From Clostridiaceae bacterium (GTDB lineage Bacteria; Bacillota; Clostridia; Lachnospirales; Lachnospiraceae): DNA of 64,000 nt. The position numbers were made by a program, and so were the translations under genes. The stretch's first letter is position 1. The number at the start of each line of letters is the position of its first letter. Location: the NCBI GenBank assembly GCA_902363735.1, contig CABJBA010000008.1, positions 1 to 64,000 of the forward strand, written 5' to 3'. Below are positions 18,335 through 25,610 of the stretch, piece by piece. The notes under the pieces were generated by a model, which made no database searches, was not told where the DNA came from, and saw nothing but the letters and a program-made list of their open reading frames with translations.

Positions 18335-18583
18335 ATGCTGATTCTTCAAAGAAAAAAAGACCAATCTCTTACCATTGGAAATAATATTTCTGTTACCATT
18401 GTTGATATAGGAAATGATTGGGTAAAATTGGCCATTGATGCACCGAAGGAAGTTTCCATCCTACGTACAGAACTGTTGGAAGCTGTCTCAGCTAATCAAG
18501 AGGCTGCTTCCACACCTCTAAGCGAAGGATCTCTTTCCACTATCAAAGATTTAATAAACAAAAAAAACAACGGAGATACCTAA
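18335..18583 (+). CDS. csrA: Translational regulator CsrA
   Basis: 82 residues. The RNA-binding core matches CsrA (start MLILQRKKDQSLTIG, then VKLAIDAPKEVSILR with the conserved Arg). It binds GGA motifs in mRNA leaders and, in Firmicutes, represses flagellin translation until FliW binds it. The tail after residue ~50 is a typical variable extension. Its last five codons form the left arm of the terminator, and the stop is in the hairpin loop. Confidence 0.95.
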   Translation: MLILQRKKDQSLTIGNNISVTIVDIGNDWVKLAIDAPKEVSILRTELLEAVSANQEAASTPLSEGSLSTIKDLINKKNNGDT

Positions 18584-18611
18584 CGTTACTTGGGTATATC
18601 CGTTGTTTTTT
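18566..18611. terminator. Bidirectional terminator built from two gene ends
   Basis: Arms of 15 bases (AACAACGGAGATACC and GGTATATCCGTTGTT, one mismatch), loop of about 11 bases, T tract on the right and A tract on the left. The left arm encodes the csrA C-terminus, and the right arm encodes the C-terminus of the convergent gene. Both stop codons lie in the loop. Confidence 0.8.
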
Positions 18612-19842
18612 CTCCAAGACCTAATTCTTCCGGGTTTTCGTGTTTCTTTGGTTGTACATCATCTTTTGGTTTCTGTTTATGTCTCCTGAAAAGTTGGCTC
18701 ATCCTTTTCTTAAAGTTTAAAGTCCCCTTCTCCATTCCATTAACGACCACCCTTAGCCCATACCTCCCAAGGCGAAGTATCCAAAAGAAGAATAGGAATA
18801 TACCAGTTTTCTCCAACATCGGATATATGGTTTCCATGTATGAACGATCTGGAAACATCCAGGCTACCAGGCGTTTTAACTCTTCTGCTCTCCGGTCCCT
18901 GGCATAACAATCTGCAACCTTTGTAATCAAGGGGAGTAACTGTGCACTAATTTCCCTGCCTTCTGCCCCTTTACTAAATATGTAAGACTCCATTGCATCA
19001 TATATTTCCATATTTTCAATTCCTGCTCCGGTACCAAGCCAGCGAAGAGTGAGATATTCCAAATGCTCTGCAAACTCTGCTATTTTAAGTTTTTTTAATT
19101 GCTCATAAATATAGGGCCATGCAAAAACTTCTCCATAGGTTTTATAAAACACCCAAAAATCTACAATCTGGTTCAGACTAATATCTCCCCTGGCGTATGA
19201 ATCTGTCAGCCGGCAAATGAAAAACAAATACATTTCAGTGGGATTCATCTCTCTGATATAATTGAATCCATTCTTTTTGGGCAAAGCACGAAATAAATTT
19301 ATATATAATTTCTGCATAGGCTTACTGAAAAACATAATATGACTAAAGCATAAAACTTTATTTCCAGGAATTTTGTAATACAATTCTCCATAGACTTCCG
19401 TATACCGTTCTTCAAAATCCGCTTCTAAAAAGATAGTTTTAACCGACACAGTATCTTTTTTTTTCAAACCGATCTCAACAGATTCTCTGCAGCACATTTC
19501 TTCAATAGGATAACATTTGACTATATCGGCATAGTTAAGAAAGAAACAATTTATCTCTCTCTTTTCAAAAATAGTCTGGATCTGCCTTTCTGCAGAATGC
19601 AAACGTTCAATCCGATGAACAGATTCTAAATATTTATCAAAAAATCGCTGACGGACCGGCTGCGGAATCTCTTCGTCTAATCCCATAATTCCGTAATGAA
19701 CAATATGAGCCACTCGATGATAATCAGCAATACGGAACAGCTTTTCCCAATTCAAGTACCGTAAGGGCGCCGGTGTTTCCTTCTGATTCATGACCGATGA
19801 CAGCAATGTCATTAAATATCTCTCTTCATATCCTTTACTCAT
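18586..19842 (-). CDS. Degenerate nucleotidyltransferase-fold protein (NTP_transf_5-like)
   Basis: 418 residues resembling the uncharacterised nucleotidyltransferase family often written NTP_transf_5. Usual members carry a Lys-Gly turn and an R...DIDLL acidic pair for metal binding. Here the matching stretch (FFLNYADIVKCYPIEEMCCRE then SVEIGLKKKD) lacks the DxD pair, so catalysis is doubtful. The C-terminal ~80 residues are strongly basic. No membrane or signal segments stand out. GGGTGG precedes the start. It is inserted between flagellar genes with no other partner; function unknown. Confidence 0.5.
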   Translation of the reverse strand: MSKGYEERYLMTLLSSVMNQKETPAPLRYLNWEKLFRIADYHRVAHIVHYGIMGLDEEIPQPVRQRFFDKYLESVHRIERLHSAERQIQTIFEKREINCFFLNYADIVKCYPIEEMCCRESVEIGLKKKDTVSVKTIFLEADFEERYTEVYGELYYKIPGNKVLCFSHIMFFSKPMQKLYINLFRALPKKNGFNYIREMNPTEMYLFFICRLTDSYARGDISLNQIVDFWVFYKTYGEVFAWPYIYEQLKKLKIAEFAEHLEYLTLRWLGTGAGIENMEIYDAMESYIFSKGAEGREISAQLLPLITKVADCYARDRRAEELKRLVAWMFPDRSYMETIYPMLEKTGIFLFFFWILRLGRYGLRVVVNGMEKGTLNFKKRMSQLFRRHKQKPKDDVQPKKHENPEELGLGEKTTDIPK

Positions 19843-19948
19843 TCATTATTCCACCCTTAATCTATAAGAAACTTACCGTTATCAGCAGACTATTTACTGT
19901 AACATAAATTCCCTTTCATATTATATATCGGTTTTTTTTAGGCAATCT

Positions 19949-19975
19949 TAACTTTAACATGTAACTGTTCGATAA
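19949..19975 (+). promoter_or_regulatory. Candidate sigma-28 promoter for the C39-like gene
   Basis: TAAC (19949-19952), a 15-base spacer and TTCGATAA (19968-19975) match TAAA-N15-GCCGATAA with three mismatches in total. It lies about 40-50 bases upstream of the next plus-strand gene. Confidence 0.4.
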
Positions 19976-20024
19976 ATAATATGTAAATGAAACCAATATC
20001 ACGATTACTGGAAAGGTGAATGCA

Positions 20025-20741
20025 TTGAACTCCATCCATTTTATTTTTCTCCGGACTCTGTTTTTAACCGGAATTCCGTTTATATCCTCTCCTGCCCTTG
20101 GACATACCATCCCTGAAGAAGTTGTCATTAGTTCAGATTTTGCTCAAGAGGAGAGTCCGGTATCTCTGGCGGCTGATTTTCCTCAGGAAGGCCGATATGA
20201 TCTTATGCTGGATAGCGCATGCGGCCCTCTTACTTATTACAATCAGTCTGATATAAGATGGGAAAGCTTTCTGTACGGAGGAAAAGACCCTCTCTCCACT
20301 TACGGCTGCGGGCCTACTGTTATGGCCATGGTGGTCACAAGTCTTACGGGAAATCAGATACTGCCTCCTGACATGGCTCAGTGGGCAGTGGAAAATAAAT
20401 CCTGGGCTCCCGGACAGGGCTCTTATCACCGCCTGATTCTGGACAGTTCCCTTGCATATGGCCTGAATGCTGCTCCCTTTAAAGATTACACGGTACAGGG
20501 GCTGGAAAATGCATTAAAATCCGGACATTTGATTGTGGCACTTATGAAAAAAGGGCACTTTACTCAAAACGGACACTTTATCGTCCTTACCCGCTTTACG
20601 GAAAATGGAATGATCAAAATCGCTGATGTAAATGAATATAAAAATTCTCAAATAGAATGGGATCCCTCTTTAATATTAAAAGAACTAAATTATCAGGCTT
20701 CAAACGGAGGTCCTCTTTGGATGATAGGCCCTGCTGATTAA
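20025..20741 (+). CDS. Exported C39-like cysteine peptidase-fold protein
   Basis: About 238 residues. I favour the TTG at 20025 because AAGGTG lies 6 bases upstream; the in-frame GTG at 20016 is an alternative. A hydrophobic signal-type segment (FIFLRTLFLTGIPFISSPALG) starts the protein. A C39_2 papain-like domain spans about 60-235. Numbered from the GTG, likely catalytic residues are C98 (YGCGPTVMAM), H187 (GHFIVL) and D204 (IADVNE), all present. Substrate unknown. Its stop overlaps that of the convergent FliT-like gene. A sigma-28-like promoter upstream suggests expression with late flagellar genes. Confidence 0.7.
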   Translation: MNSIHFIFLRTLFLTGIPFISSPALGHTIPEEVVISSDFAQEESPVSLAADFPQEGRYDLMLDSACGPLTYYNQSDIRWESFLYGGKDPLSTYGCGPTVMAMVVTSLTGNQILPPDMAQWAVENKSWAPGQGSYHRLILDSSLAYGLNAAPFKDYTVQGLENALKSGHLIVALMKKGHFTQNGHFIVLTRFTENGMIKIADVNEYKNSQIEWDPSLILKELNYQASNGGPLWMIGPAD

Positions 20742-21133
20742 TGATAGTAAGAGTCTTTTCCTGACAGCCGCAGGCTTATGTGCCGGTCCAACTCAATGGT
20801 TCGTTTTAATATCAGATGAATGCTCTTTCCTTTTTCTAACAGCATTAGGGCCTCAGGGGTGTCAGGTATTACATCATTATTTCCTTTTAACCAGCCCTTT
20901 ACCTTACAGCCTTCTTCCGGTAGCAGCGCAGATAACAGGCAGTCCACATTTCGAGTGCATACATCTGCTTTTTCCATCTCTTCCTGGCGCATTCCTAACA
21001 GTATTTGAACCGATTCTCTGTCATTTCGTGACAGAGAATCTCCCATTTCCCGGGTAATACGTTCAATTTCAGATATATAATTATATTTCTTCTGCATTTC
21101 TTTTAGAATTTCAATCAACATAGCATTTTCCAT
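20738..21133 (-). CDS. FliT-like flagellar chaperone
   Basis: About 131 residues, helical and charged, with no strong family motif visible. Place directly after fliD and fliS, the usual place of fliT, is the main support. The ATG at 21133 follows a perfect AGGAGG; the GTG at 21148 is part of that site. FliT-type proteins chaperone the cap protein FliD. Another possibility is a FlgN-type chaperone, which has the same fold and size. Confidence 0.55.
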   Translation of the reverse strand: MENAMLIEILKEMQKKYNYISEIERITREMGDSLSRNDRESVQILLGMRQEEMEKADVCTRNVDCLLSALLPEEGCKVKGWLKGNNDVIPDTPEALMLLEKGKSIHLILKRTIELDRHISLRLSGKDSYYH

Positions 21134-21170
21134 ATTTATCCTCCTCACTTTTAGGTCTGAGTTTTAAACA

Positions 21171-21196
21171 GCCGGAGGAAAATTATTCCCTCCGGC
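21171..21196 (-). terminator. Hairpin between fliS and the FliT-like gene
   Basis: GCCGGAGG (21171-21178) pairs with CCTCCGGC (21189-21196) around a 10-base loop. On the minus strand a short T-containing run follows, so it may be a leaky terminator that lowers expression of the FliT-like gene relative to fliS. On the plus strand a better T run follows, but no gene ends there. Confidence 0.45.
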
Positions 21197-21204
21197 CCTA
21201 TTTT

Positions 21205-21573
21205 TTAACTGCTTAATCTTTGTGCTTCTTTAAAGGAATCTCTTAACTCCACGATCAAAGGTCTGACTTCCAAAATAACCTTTACGTTTCTTCCTGCACT
21301 AATCCGGCTAAATTCATATAGAAAAAAATCATACATTCGATTCAGTTCATTACTTATTTCATAATCATAATTCAATGTATTTTTTAAATAATGAACAATA
21401 TTGACAGAACGTTTCATAGACTGATCAAAAAGCTCATAATCTTTTTTTTCCAAGGCAAGTTCGGCTCTGGTCAGACGTTTTAAAAGTTCATCATAGAGAA
21501 GACCTAACATCTCCCCGGGAGTCATAGTATTTACTGCCTGCGTTTTATAATTCTGATAACCATAAGCATTCAT
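21205..21573 (-). CDS. fliS: Flagellin chaperone FliS
   Basis: 122 residues. The start MNAYGYQNYKTQAVNTMTPG and the following LLYDELLKRLTRAELAL segment are typical FliS. It binds the C-terminus of flagellin and prevents early polymerisation. The ATG at 21573 is chosen from family length; the longer frame to 21621 lies inside fliD. Start overlaps the fliD end by 25 bases, so translation is likely coupled. Confidence 0.93.
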   Translation of the reverse strand: MNAYGYQNYKTQAVNTMTPGEMLGLLYDELLKRLTRAELALEKKDYELFDQSMKRSVNIVHYLKNTLNYDYEISNELNRMYDFFLYEFSRISAGRNVKVILEVRPLIVELRDSFKEAQRLSS

Positions 21574-21596
21574 ATTGTGTACACCGCCATCCTTTA

Positions 21597-24011
21597 TTAA
21601 CCACCAAATGAACTCAGCCAACTGCTTTGAGAGTTCATTTGAGAAACTACTGTCTCCAAGGAGGTAAACTGCTTTACATACCGGTCCGTCTCAACCTTAA
21701 GCTGGGCCTGAAGACGTTCAATATACTTATCAACTTCATCCATGGACTTCTTTAAAACATTGGAGAGAACACTGCTGGGTGCATATATAGAACCTGCTTT
21801 TTCAATCAAGCTTCCCTTTACCGAACCTGTAGTAGAGGCATATTGATCCATAACTGATGTCAGACGGCTTGCAAGTCCACCTTTGTCTCCCGCAGCAGTA
21901 TCCGCTTTCTTTGTAAATAAATCCCGTATCTTTTCTCCAGAAGTTTCAAGACCTGCCCGGAATTTAGACTCATCAAATGCCAGCGCTCCATTATCTGAAT
22001 AATCGGTACTTTTTGTAATGCCAATTGATTCCATAAGTGCTGAATCATCACCATAGACCTGAAAAACAGAACGCAGACTGTCAGAGAGACTCCTTAACTC
22101 AGAGTCGCCAAACATCATTCCCTTTTTGGCCTCTTCTTCCCATTTTTCAATCTGGCTTTCTTTCATATCTTCTTTCTGTTCATCTGTCAAAGGATAATAT
22201 TTCCGGTTTGGCTTAGTAGATACCTCATCATTGACCAGCTTAACGATTGCATTATAATCCTTAATCATTTCAGAAACTGCTTTCACAATCTTATCAGAAT
22301 CTGTTTTTGTATTGAAGGTAACGGCTCCGTCCTTATTATCTACAATCTTTCCATCTGTATCATAAGTTCCGAAGATTCCATTTACAGTAACAGTCAATCC
22401 ATCCAGGTTAAAGGAGTTACTTCCCCTGGTTAACTCGGTAACGGCAGAGGAATCGCTGTATTTTACATGGAGTACGGCATCCTCTCCTTGTATTTTAGTT
22501 CCTGCCAGGGAACCAAATAAAAGCGCATTGGCGCCGCCGGCCTGAATATCAACTTCTCCAGATGCGCCTTCTTCCTTGGCTATAATGGAAAAACGATCCG
22601 CACTTCTCATATAAGCCACAGTTACTCCTGCATCAGAGTCATTGATCGCTTTAATAATTTCACTCATTGTGCTTCCATATGTAAGTCCCTGGATATCTTT
22701 CCCGTTGATTTTAAGGTTTAGGGAGTCTCCGGCACCAGGCTCTGGATCTGGCATAGTTCCCTGCTTTTCCAAAAATTCTTTAAAGGTTGCATCCAGCCTC
22801 AGGCGGTTAGATTCACCTGCAACTACATCTATAGCACCATTCTTACCGATTACACCTGTATCAGCACGGGAAATAATCAAATCAGAGGATGAATCAGAAC
22901 TTCCATCAGGCTTTGTAGTGGAGAACTGCAGTTTGTTACCTGCTCCAACACCTACTTTAATTCTTCCTGACCCAAATTCCTTCCCCAGCTTTTCCTCAAT
23001 ATCTTTTCTCATGTTTTCTAAGGTCGCTTCTGGCGTTGCTCCGGCTTCATAAGACAACTTGATGGACCTTGTAGTGCCATTGTAAATAAAGGTCATGCTT
23101 TTTCCATCTATTTTGTCCTCAAAGGTTTCTTTTCTATAAAGTTCTTGGGGACCCAGCTTGGAGGCTATTCCATCAGCTTTAATTAAACCGTATTGTGATT
23201 CTTTATCTTCCAATTGTTTAATATCAGCGCCAAGGGCCTTTAATGCCTTTTCACTTCCTCCTACCAACCGGAGTCCATTTTCTTCTCCCAGAGTTGTAGC
23301 ATTAAAGTCCAGTGTATAACCAGGAGAATCGAAGTTACCTGAAGAAACTGCTGTGGTCTTATCTCCTGTAACGTTTGCCTGAACATAATCCGAAAGTTTT
23401 TTATTACCTATAGAAACTGCATTCAATGCCTCATTAATGGCTTTCTCCACTTCCTCTCCAGTAGAATAGTCACCACCACTCATTCGAATACTAAATGTTC
23501 TATTTCCCAATTGGAATGTCAGGCTCTCTTCTTCCAAATTATTTACCGCCCACTCTTCAGTTACATCAATAGAGCCTGTATCCAATACCCTTTTGGAGAC
23601 ATCGCCGGTTGAAACCATAGACGCCTTCTTGGCAAGCTTTTCTACTCCTACAATAGAAACATTGGAAGCACTGGCAGAGCTTCCTGTCACCTGAACATAT
23701 TTGCTGTTGGTTCCGACCGCTGTAGCACTGCTGCTGTTCCAGAAGGCAGCACTGGAAATATTGGTTTCCGGGGTTGTATAAGAAGTATATTTTCTTGAAA
23801 ACTCAACCAGCTTGGAACTAACAGAACGGTAAGCATCCTGTCTCCACTGAAAAGTTTGTTTGCTCTTTTGCTGTTTTGCTATTTTTGCCCTTGTTGCCGC
23901 TGTCATTCCTTCAATCAGGCTGTCCCTGTCCAGGCCGCTGGCAAGGCCGCCGTAGCCTTTAATGGAAGAGGATAAACTGCCGCTGGTCACACTATTATAT
24001 ACTGATGCCAT
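21597..24011 (-). CDS. fliD: Flagellar cap protein FliD
   Basis: 804 residues, well above the 450-650 usual for FliD. The N-terminus has the family pattern GLASGLDRDSLIEGMTAATR, and the C-terminal region has LETVVSQMNSQSSWLSSFGG. The extra length is in the central exposed domains (about 150-560). It caps the growing filament and helps flagellin fold. AAAGGAG lies 8 bases before the ATG. The gene is first in fliD-fliS-fliT-like and is divergent from parA. Confidence 0.94.
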   Translation of the reverse strand: MASVYNSVTSGSLSSSIKGYGGLASGLDRDSLIEGMTAATRAKIAKQQKSKQTFQWRQDAYRSVSSKLVEFSRKYTSYTTPETNISSAAFWNSSSATAVGTNSKYVQVTGSSASASNVSIVGVEKLAKKASMVSTGDVSKRVLDTGSIDVTEEWAVNNLEEESLTFQLGNRTFSIRMSGGDYSTGEEVEKAINEALNAVSIGNKKLSDYVQANVTGDKTTAVSSGNFDSPGYTLDFNATTLGEENGLRLVGGSEKALKALGADIKQLEDKESQYGLIKADGIASKLGPQELYRKETFEDKIDGKSMTFIYNGTTRSIKLSYEAGATPEATLENMRKDIEEKLGKEFGSGRIKVGVGAGNKLQFSTTKPDGSSDSSSDLIISRADTGVIGKNGAIDVVAGESNRLRLDATFKEFLEKQGTMPDPEPGAGDSLNLKINGKDIQGLTYGSTMSEIIKAINDSDAGVTVAYMRSADRFSIIAKEEGASGEVDIQAGGANALLFGSLAGTKIQGEDAVLHVKYSDSSAVTELTRGSNSFNLDGLTVTVNGIFGTYDTDGKIVDNKDGAVTFNTKTDSDKIVKAVSEMIKDYNAIVKLVNDEVSTKPNRKYYPLTDEQKEDMKESQIEKWEEEAKKGMMFGDSELRSLSDSLRSVFQVYGDDSALMESIGITKSTDYSDNGALAFDESKFRAGLETSGEKIRDLFTKKADTAAGDKGGLASRLTSVMDQYASTTGSVKGSLIEKAGSIYAPSSVLSNVLKKSMDEVDKYIERLQAQLKVETDRYVKQFTSLETVVSQMNSQSSWLSSFGG

Positions 24012-24089
24012 ATATAAAACTCCTTTCTAAACATACAGACGATTTAATTCTTCAAAATTCGCTTTTTTTCTTGTTTTTGCTATACTTAT

Positions 24090-24116
24090 TTATCGACATA
24101 TTGTATACTAAAGATA
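24090..24116 (-). promoter_or_regulatory. Candidate sigma-28 promoter for fliD
   Basis: On the minus strand GTCGATAA (24090-24097) matches the sigma-28 -10 at 7 of 8 bases. The -35 at 15 bases (TATC) is weak. It lies about 80 bases before fliD, a known late gene, and overlaps a palindrome. Confidence 0.4.
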
Positions 24117-24128
24117 ATAGTATTATCT
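24112..24128. promoter_or_regulatory. Palindromic operator candidate between fliD and parA
   Basis: AGATAATAGTATTATCT is a perfect palindrome with 8-base arms around a central G. It overlaps the candidate -35 of fliD and lies 26 bases before parA. The half TATTATCT with flanks recurs at 8647-8654 before cheA. The binding protein is not known. Confidence 0.45.
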
Positions 24129-24153
24129 CAATTTACGAATGGAGGAATAGAAG

Positions 24154-24927
24154 TTGTCAACTGTAATTGCAATTACAAATCAAAAAGGCGGCGTAGGTAA
24201 AACCACTACTTCCTGCTCCCTTGCCTGTGGCCTGGCTATGAATAATAAAAGAGTTCTGGCTGTAGATTTGGACCCCCAGGGGAATTTAGGGTTCAGCCTC
24301 GGACTGCAGATTGAATCAGGAGCAACCATTTATGAGGTCTTAAAGGGAACTTCCACCTTGCAAGAGGCCATCCGCTCTGTAAATCGCTGTGATGTGATTT
24401 CCTCCAACATCCTCTTAAGCGGTGCGGAATTGGAATTTACAGGGAAGCAGAGGGAATGCCTGCTGAAAAACCTTCTTTCCACAGTGGCAGGATATTACGA
24501 CTATATTATTATCGACACTCCTCCCGCACTGAACATCCTCACCATAAATGCATATGCCGCCTCCGATTACTTAATTATTCCCATGGTACCGGAAATTTTA
24601 AGTCTGATGGGAGTTGCCCAGATTAAAGATACAATCAACACCGTCCGTTCCTCATTTAATCCGGAGCTGGTGGTTCTTGGTATACTGCTTAATAAATACA
24701 ACCCCAGAACCCTCCTTTCCCGAGAGGTAAAGGAAATGGCTCAAAAGATTGCTTCCCAGATTGATTCTACAGTGTTTAATGCCCATATCCGGTCTAGTGT
24801 CAGTGTGGCGGAGGCTCCTGCTCAAGGAGAAAATCTTCTGGATTATGCTCCCCGGTCTAATCCCGCACGGGATTACAGGGAATTAGTTGATGAAGTGCTG
24901 GAATTGATTAGGCAGAGAAAAAACTGA
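24154..24927 (+). CDS. ParA/Soj-family ATPase
   Basis: 257 residues with the deviant Walker A KGGVGKTTTS (11-20), the second motif VDLDPQGN and IIDTPPAL, followed by the usual ParA C-terminus. Start is TTG with GGAGG 10 bases upstream. ParA proteins form ATP-dependent dimers on DNA or membrane and place chromosomes, plasmids, chemoreceptor arrays or flagella. It is not an FlhG by its local pairing (no flhF beside it). It is followed after 22 bases by a ComFB-domain protein that could be its partner. Confidence 0.85.
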   Translation: MSTVIAITNQKGGVGKTTTSCSLACGLAMNNKRVLAVDLDPQGNLGFSLGLQIESGATIYEVLKGTSTLQEAIRSVNRCDVISSNILLSGAELEFTGKQRECLLKNLLSTVAGYYDYIIIDTPPALNILTINAYAASDYLIIPMVPEILSLMGVAQIKDTINTVRSSFNPELVVLGILLNKYNPRTLLSREVKEMAQKIASQIDSTVFNAHIRSSVSVAEAPAQGENLLDYAPRSNPARDYRELVDEVLELIRQRKN

Positions 24928-24949
24928 TAATAAAAGGAGATTTAAATTA

Positions 24950-25600
24950 ATGGCCAGAAAAAGCAGTAAAACAGCTCATGTTATGAATCTGTTAGCCGGG
25001 GATGATTCTGAGTCTCCAAAGGAGGAGGCCGCCAAAGAAAATCTGGCTGCCAAACAAACCTCTGATTCCGCAGAGGCCATCAAAGAGCTTACCAGCATGA
25101 ATCAGCCCTCATCTTCACCAACACCTATTTCCATCATTGATATGTCTTCTTCAGCACCTGATCCTGTGGCAGAGCTGATTAAGGAACAGCTGGAGGCAGC
25201 TGAGACGGCTGACATCTCCTTGGATGCATCTGTAATAGAACCTGAGAAAAACGTCTCAAAAGAGATTGCTGCTGAGAACGAAATACCCCAAAAGGTGATT
25301 GCCAAAGAGGAAATTATTATTGAACCGCCGATTCCTTCTTTCCAGTATTTAAATGTCATGGAATACATTATAAAAAATGCTGCACCACAATACATGGAAA
25401 GCTTTGAGGTGTGCTCCTGTGATCACTGCACCGCCGATGTGACAGCATTAGCTCTATCTCACCTTCCTCCCAAATACATTGTTGTGGACCGTGATTCGGT
25501 TTCCCCTCTTTTAAACTTTTATTCCACCCGCTTTACCCAGCAAGTTGTGGTGGAAATGACCAAAGCATGTGCTGTTGTAAAAGAAAACCCACACCATTAG
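24950..25600 (+). CDS. ParA-partner candidate with C-terminal ComFB domain
   Basis: 216 residues in three parts. (1) A basic N-terminal peptide, RKSSKTAHVMNLLAG (3-17), resembling in style the short basic peptides by which ParB-type partners stimulate ParA. (2) A linker of ~110 residues rich in Glu, Ala, Ser and Pro, probably disordered. (3) A ComFB domain (about 134-212) with the cysteine cluster C155, C157, C160 and the core DVTALALSHLPPKYIV. ComFB domains occur in competence and c-di-GMP-linked motility control; metal binding by the Cys residues is plausible. Function is inference. The last codons form a terminator arm. Confidence 0.65.
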   Translation: MARKSSKTAHVMNLLAGDDSESPKEEAAKENLAAKQTSDSAEAIKELTSMNQPSSSPTPISIIDMSSSAPDPVAELIKEQLEAAETADISLDASVIEPEKNVSKEIAAENEIPQKVIAKEEIIIEPPIPSFQYLNVMEYIIKNAAPQYMESFEVCSCDHCTADVTALALSHLPPKYIVVDRDSVSPLLNFYSTRFTQQVVVEMTKACAVVKENPHH

Positions 25601-25610
25601 GTGTGGGTTT
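25585..25610. terminator. Bidirectional terminator built from two gene ends
   Basis: Perfect 11-base arms (AAACCCACACC and GGTGTGGGTTT) with the loop ATTA. A-rich on the left, T-rich on the right. The loop holds overlapping stop codons of the ComFB gene (plus) and the EAL-HDOD gene (minus). It ends the 26-kb flagellar operon. Confidence 0.85.

Noticed and set aside
19843..19920. GCTGATAA on the minus strand as a sigma-28 -10 for the nucleotidyltransferase-like gene
   Set aside because: The -10 fits 7 of 8 bases, but no TAAA-like element is at 14-16 bases upstream.
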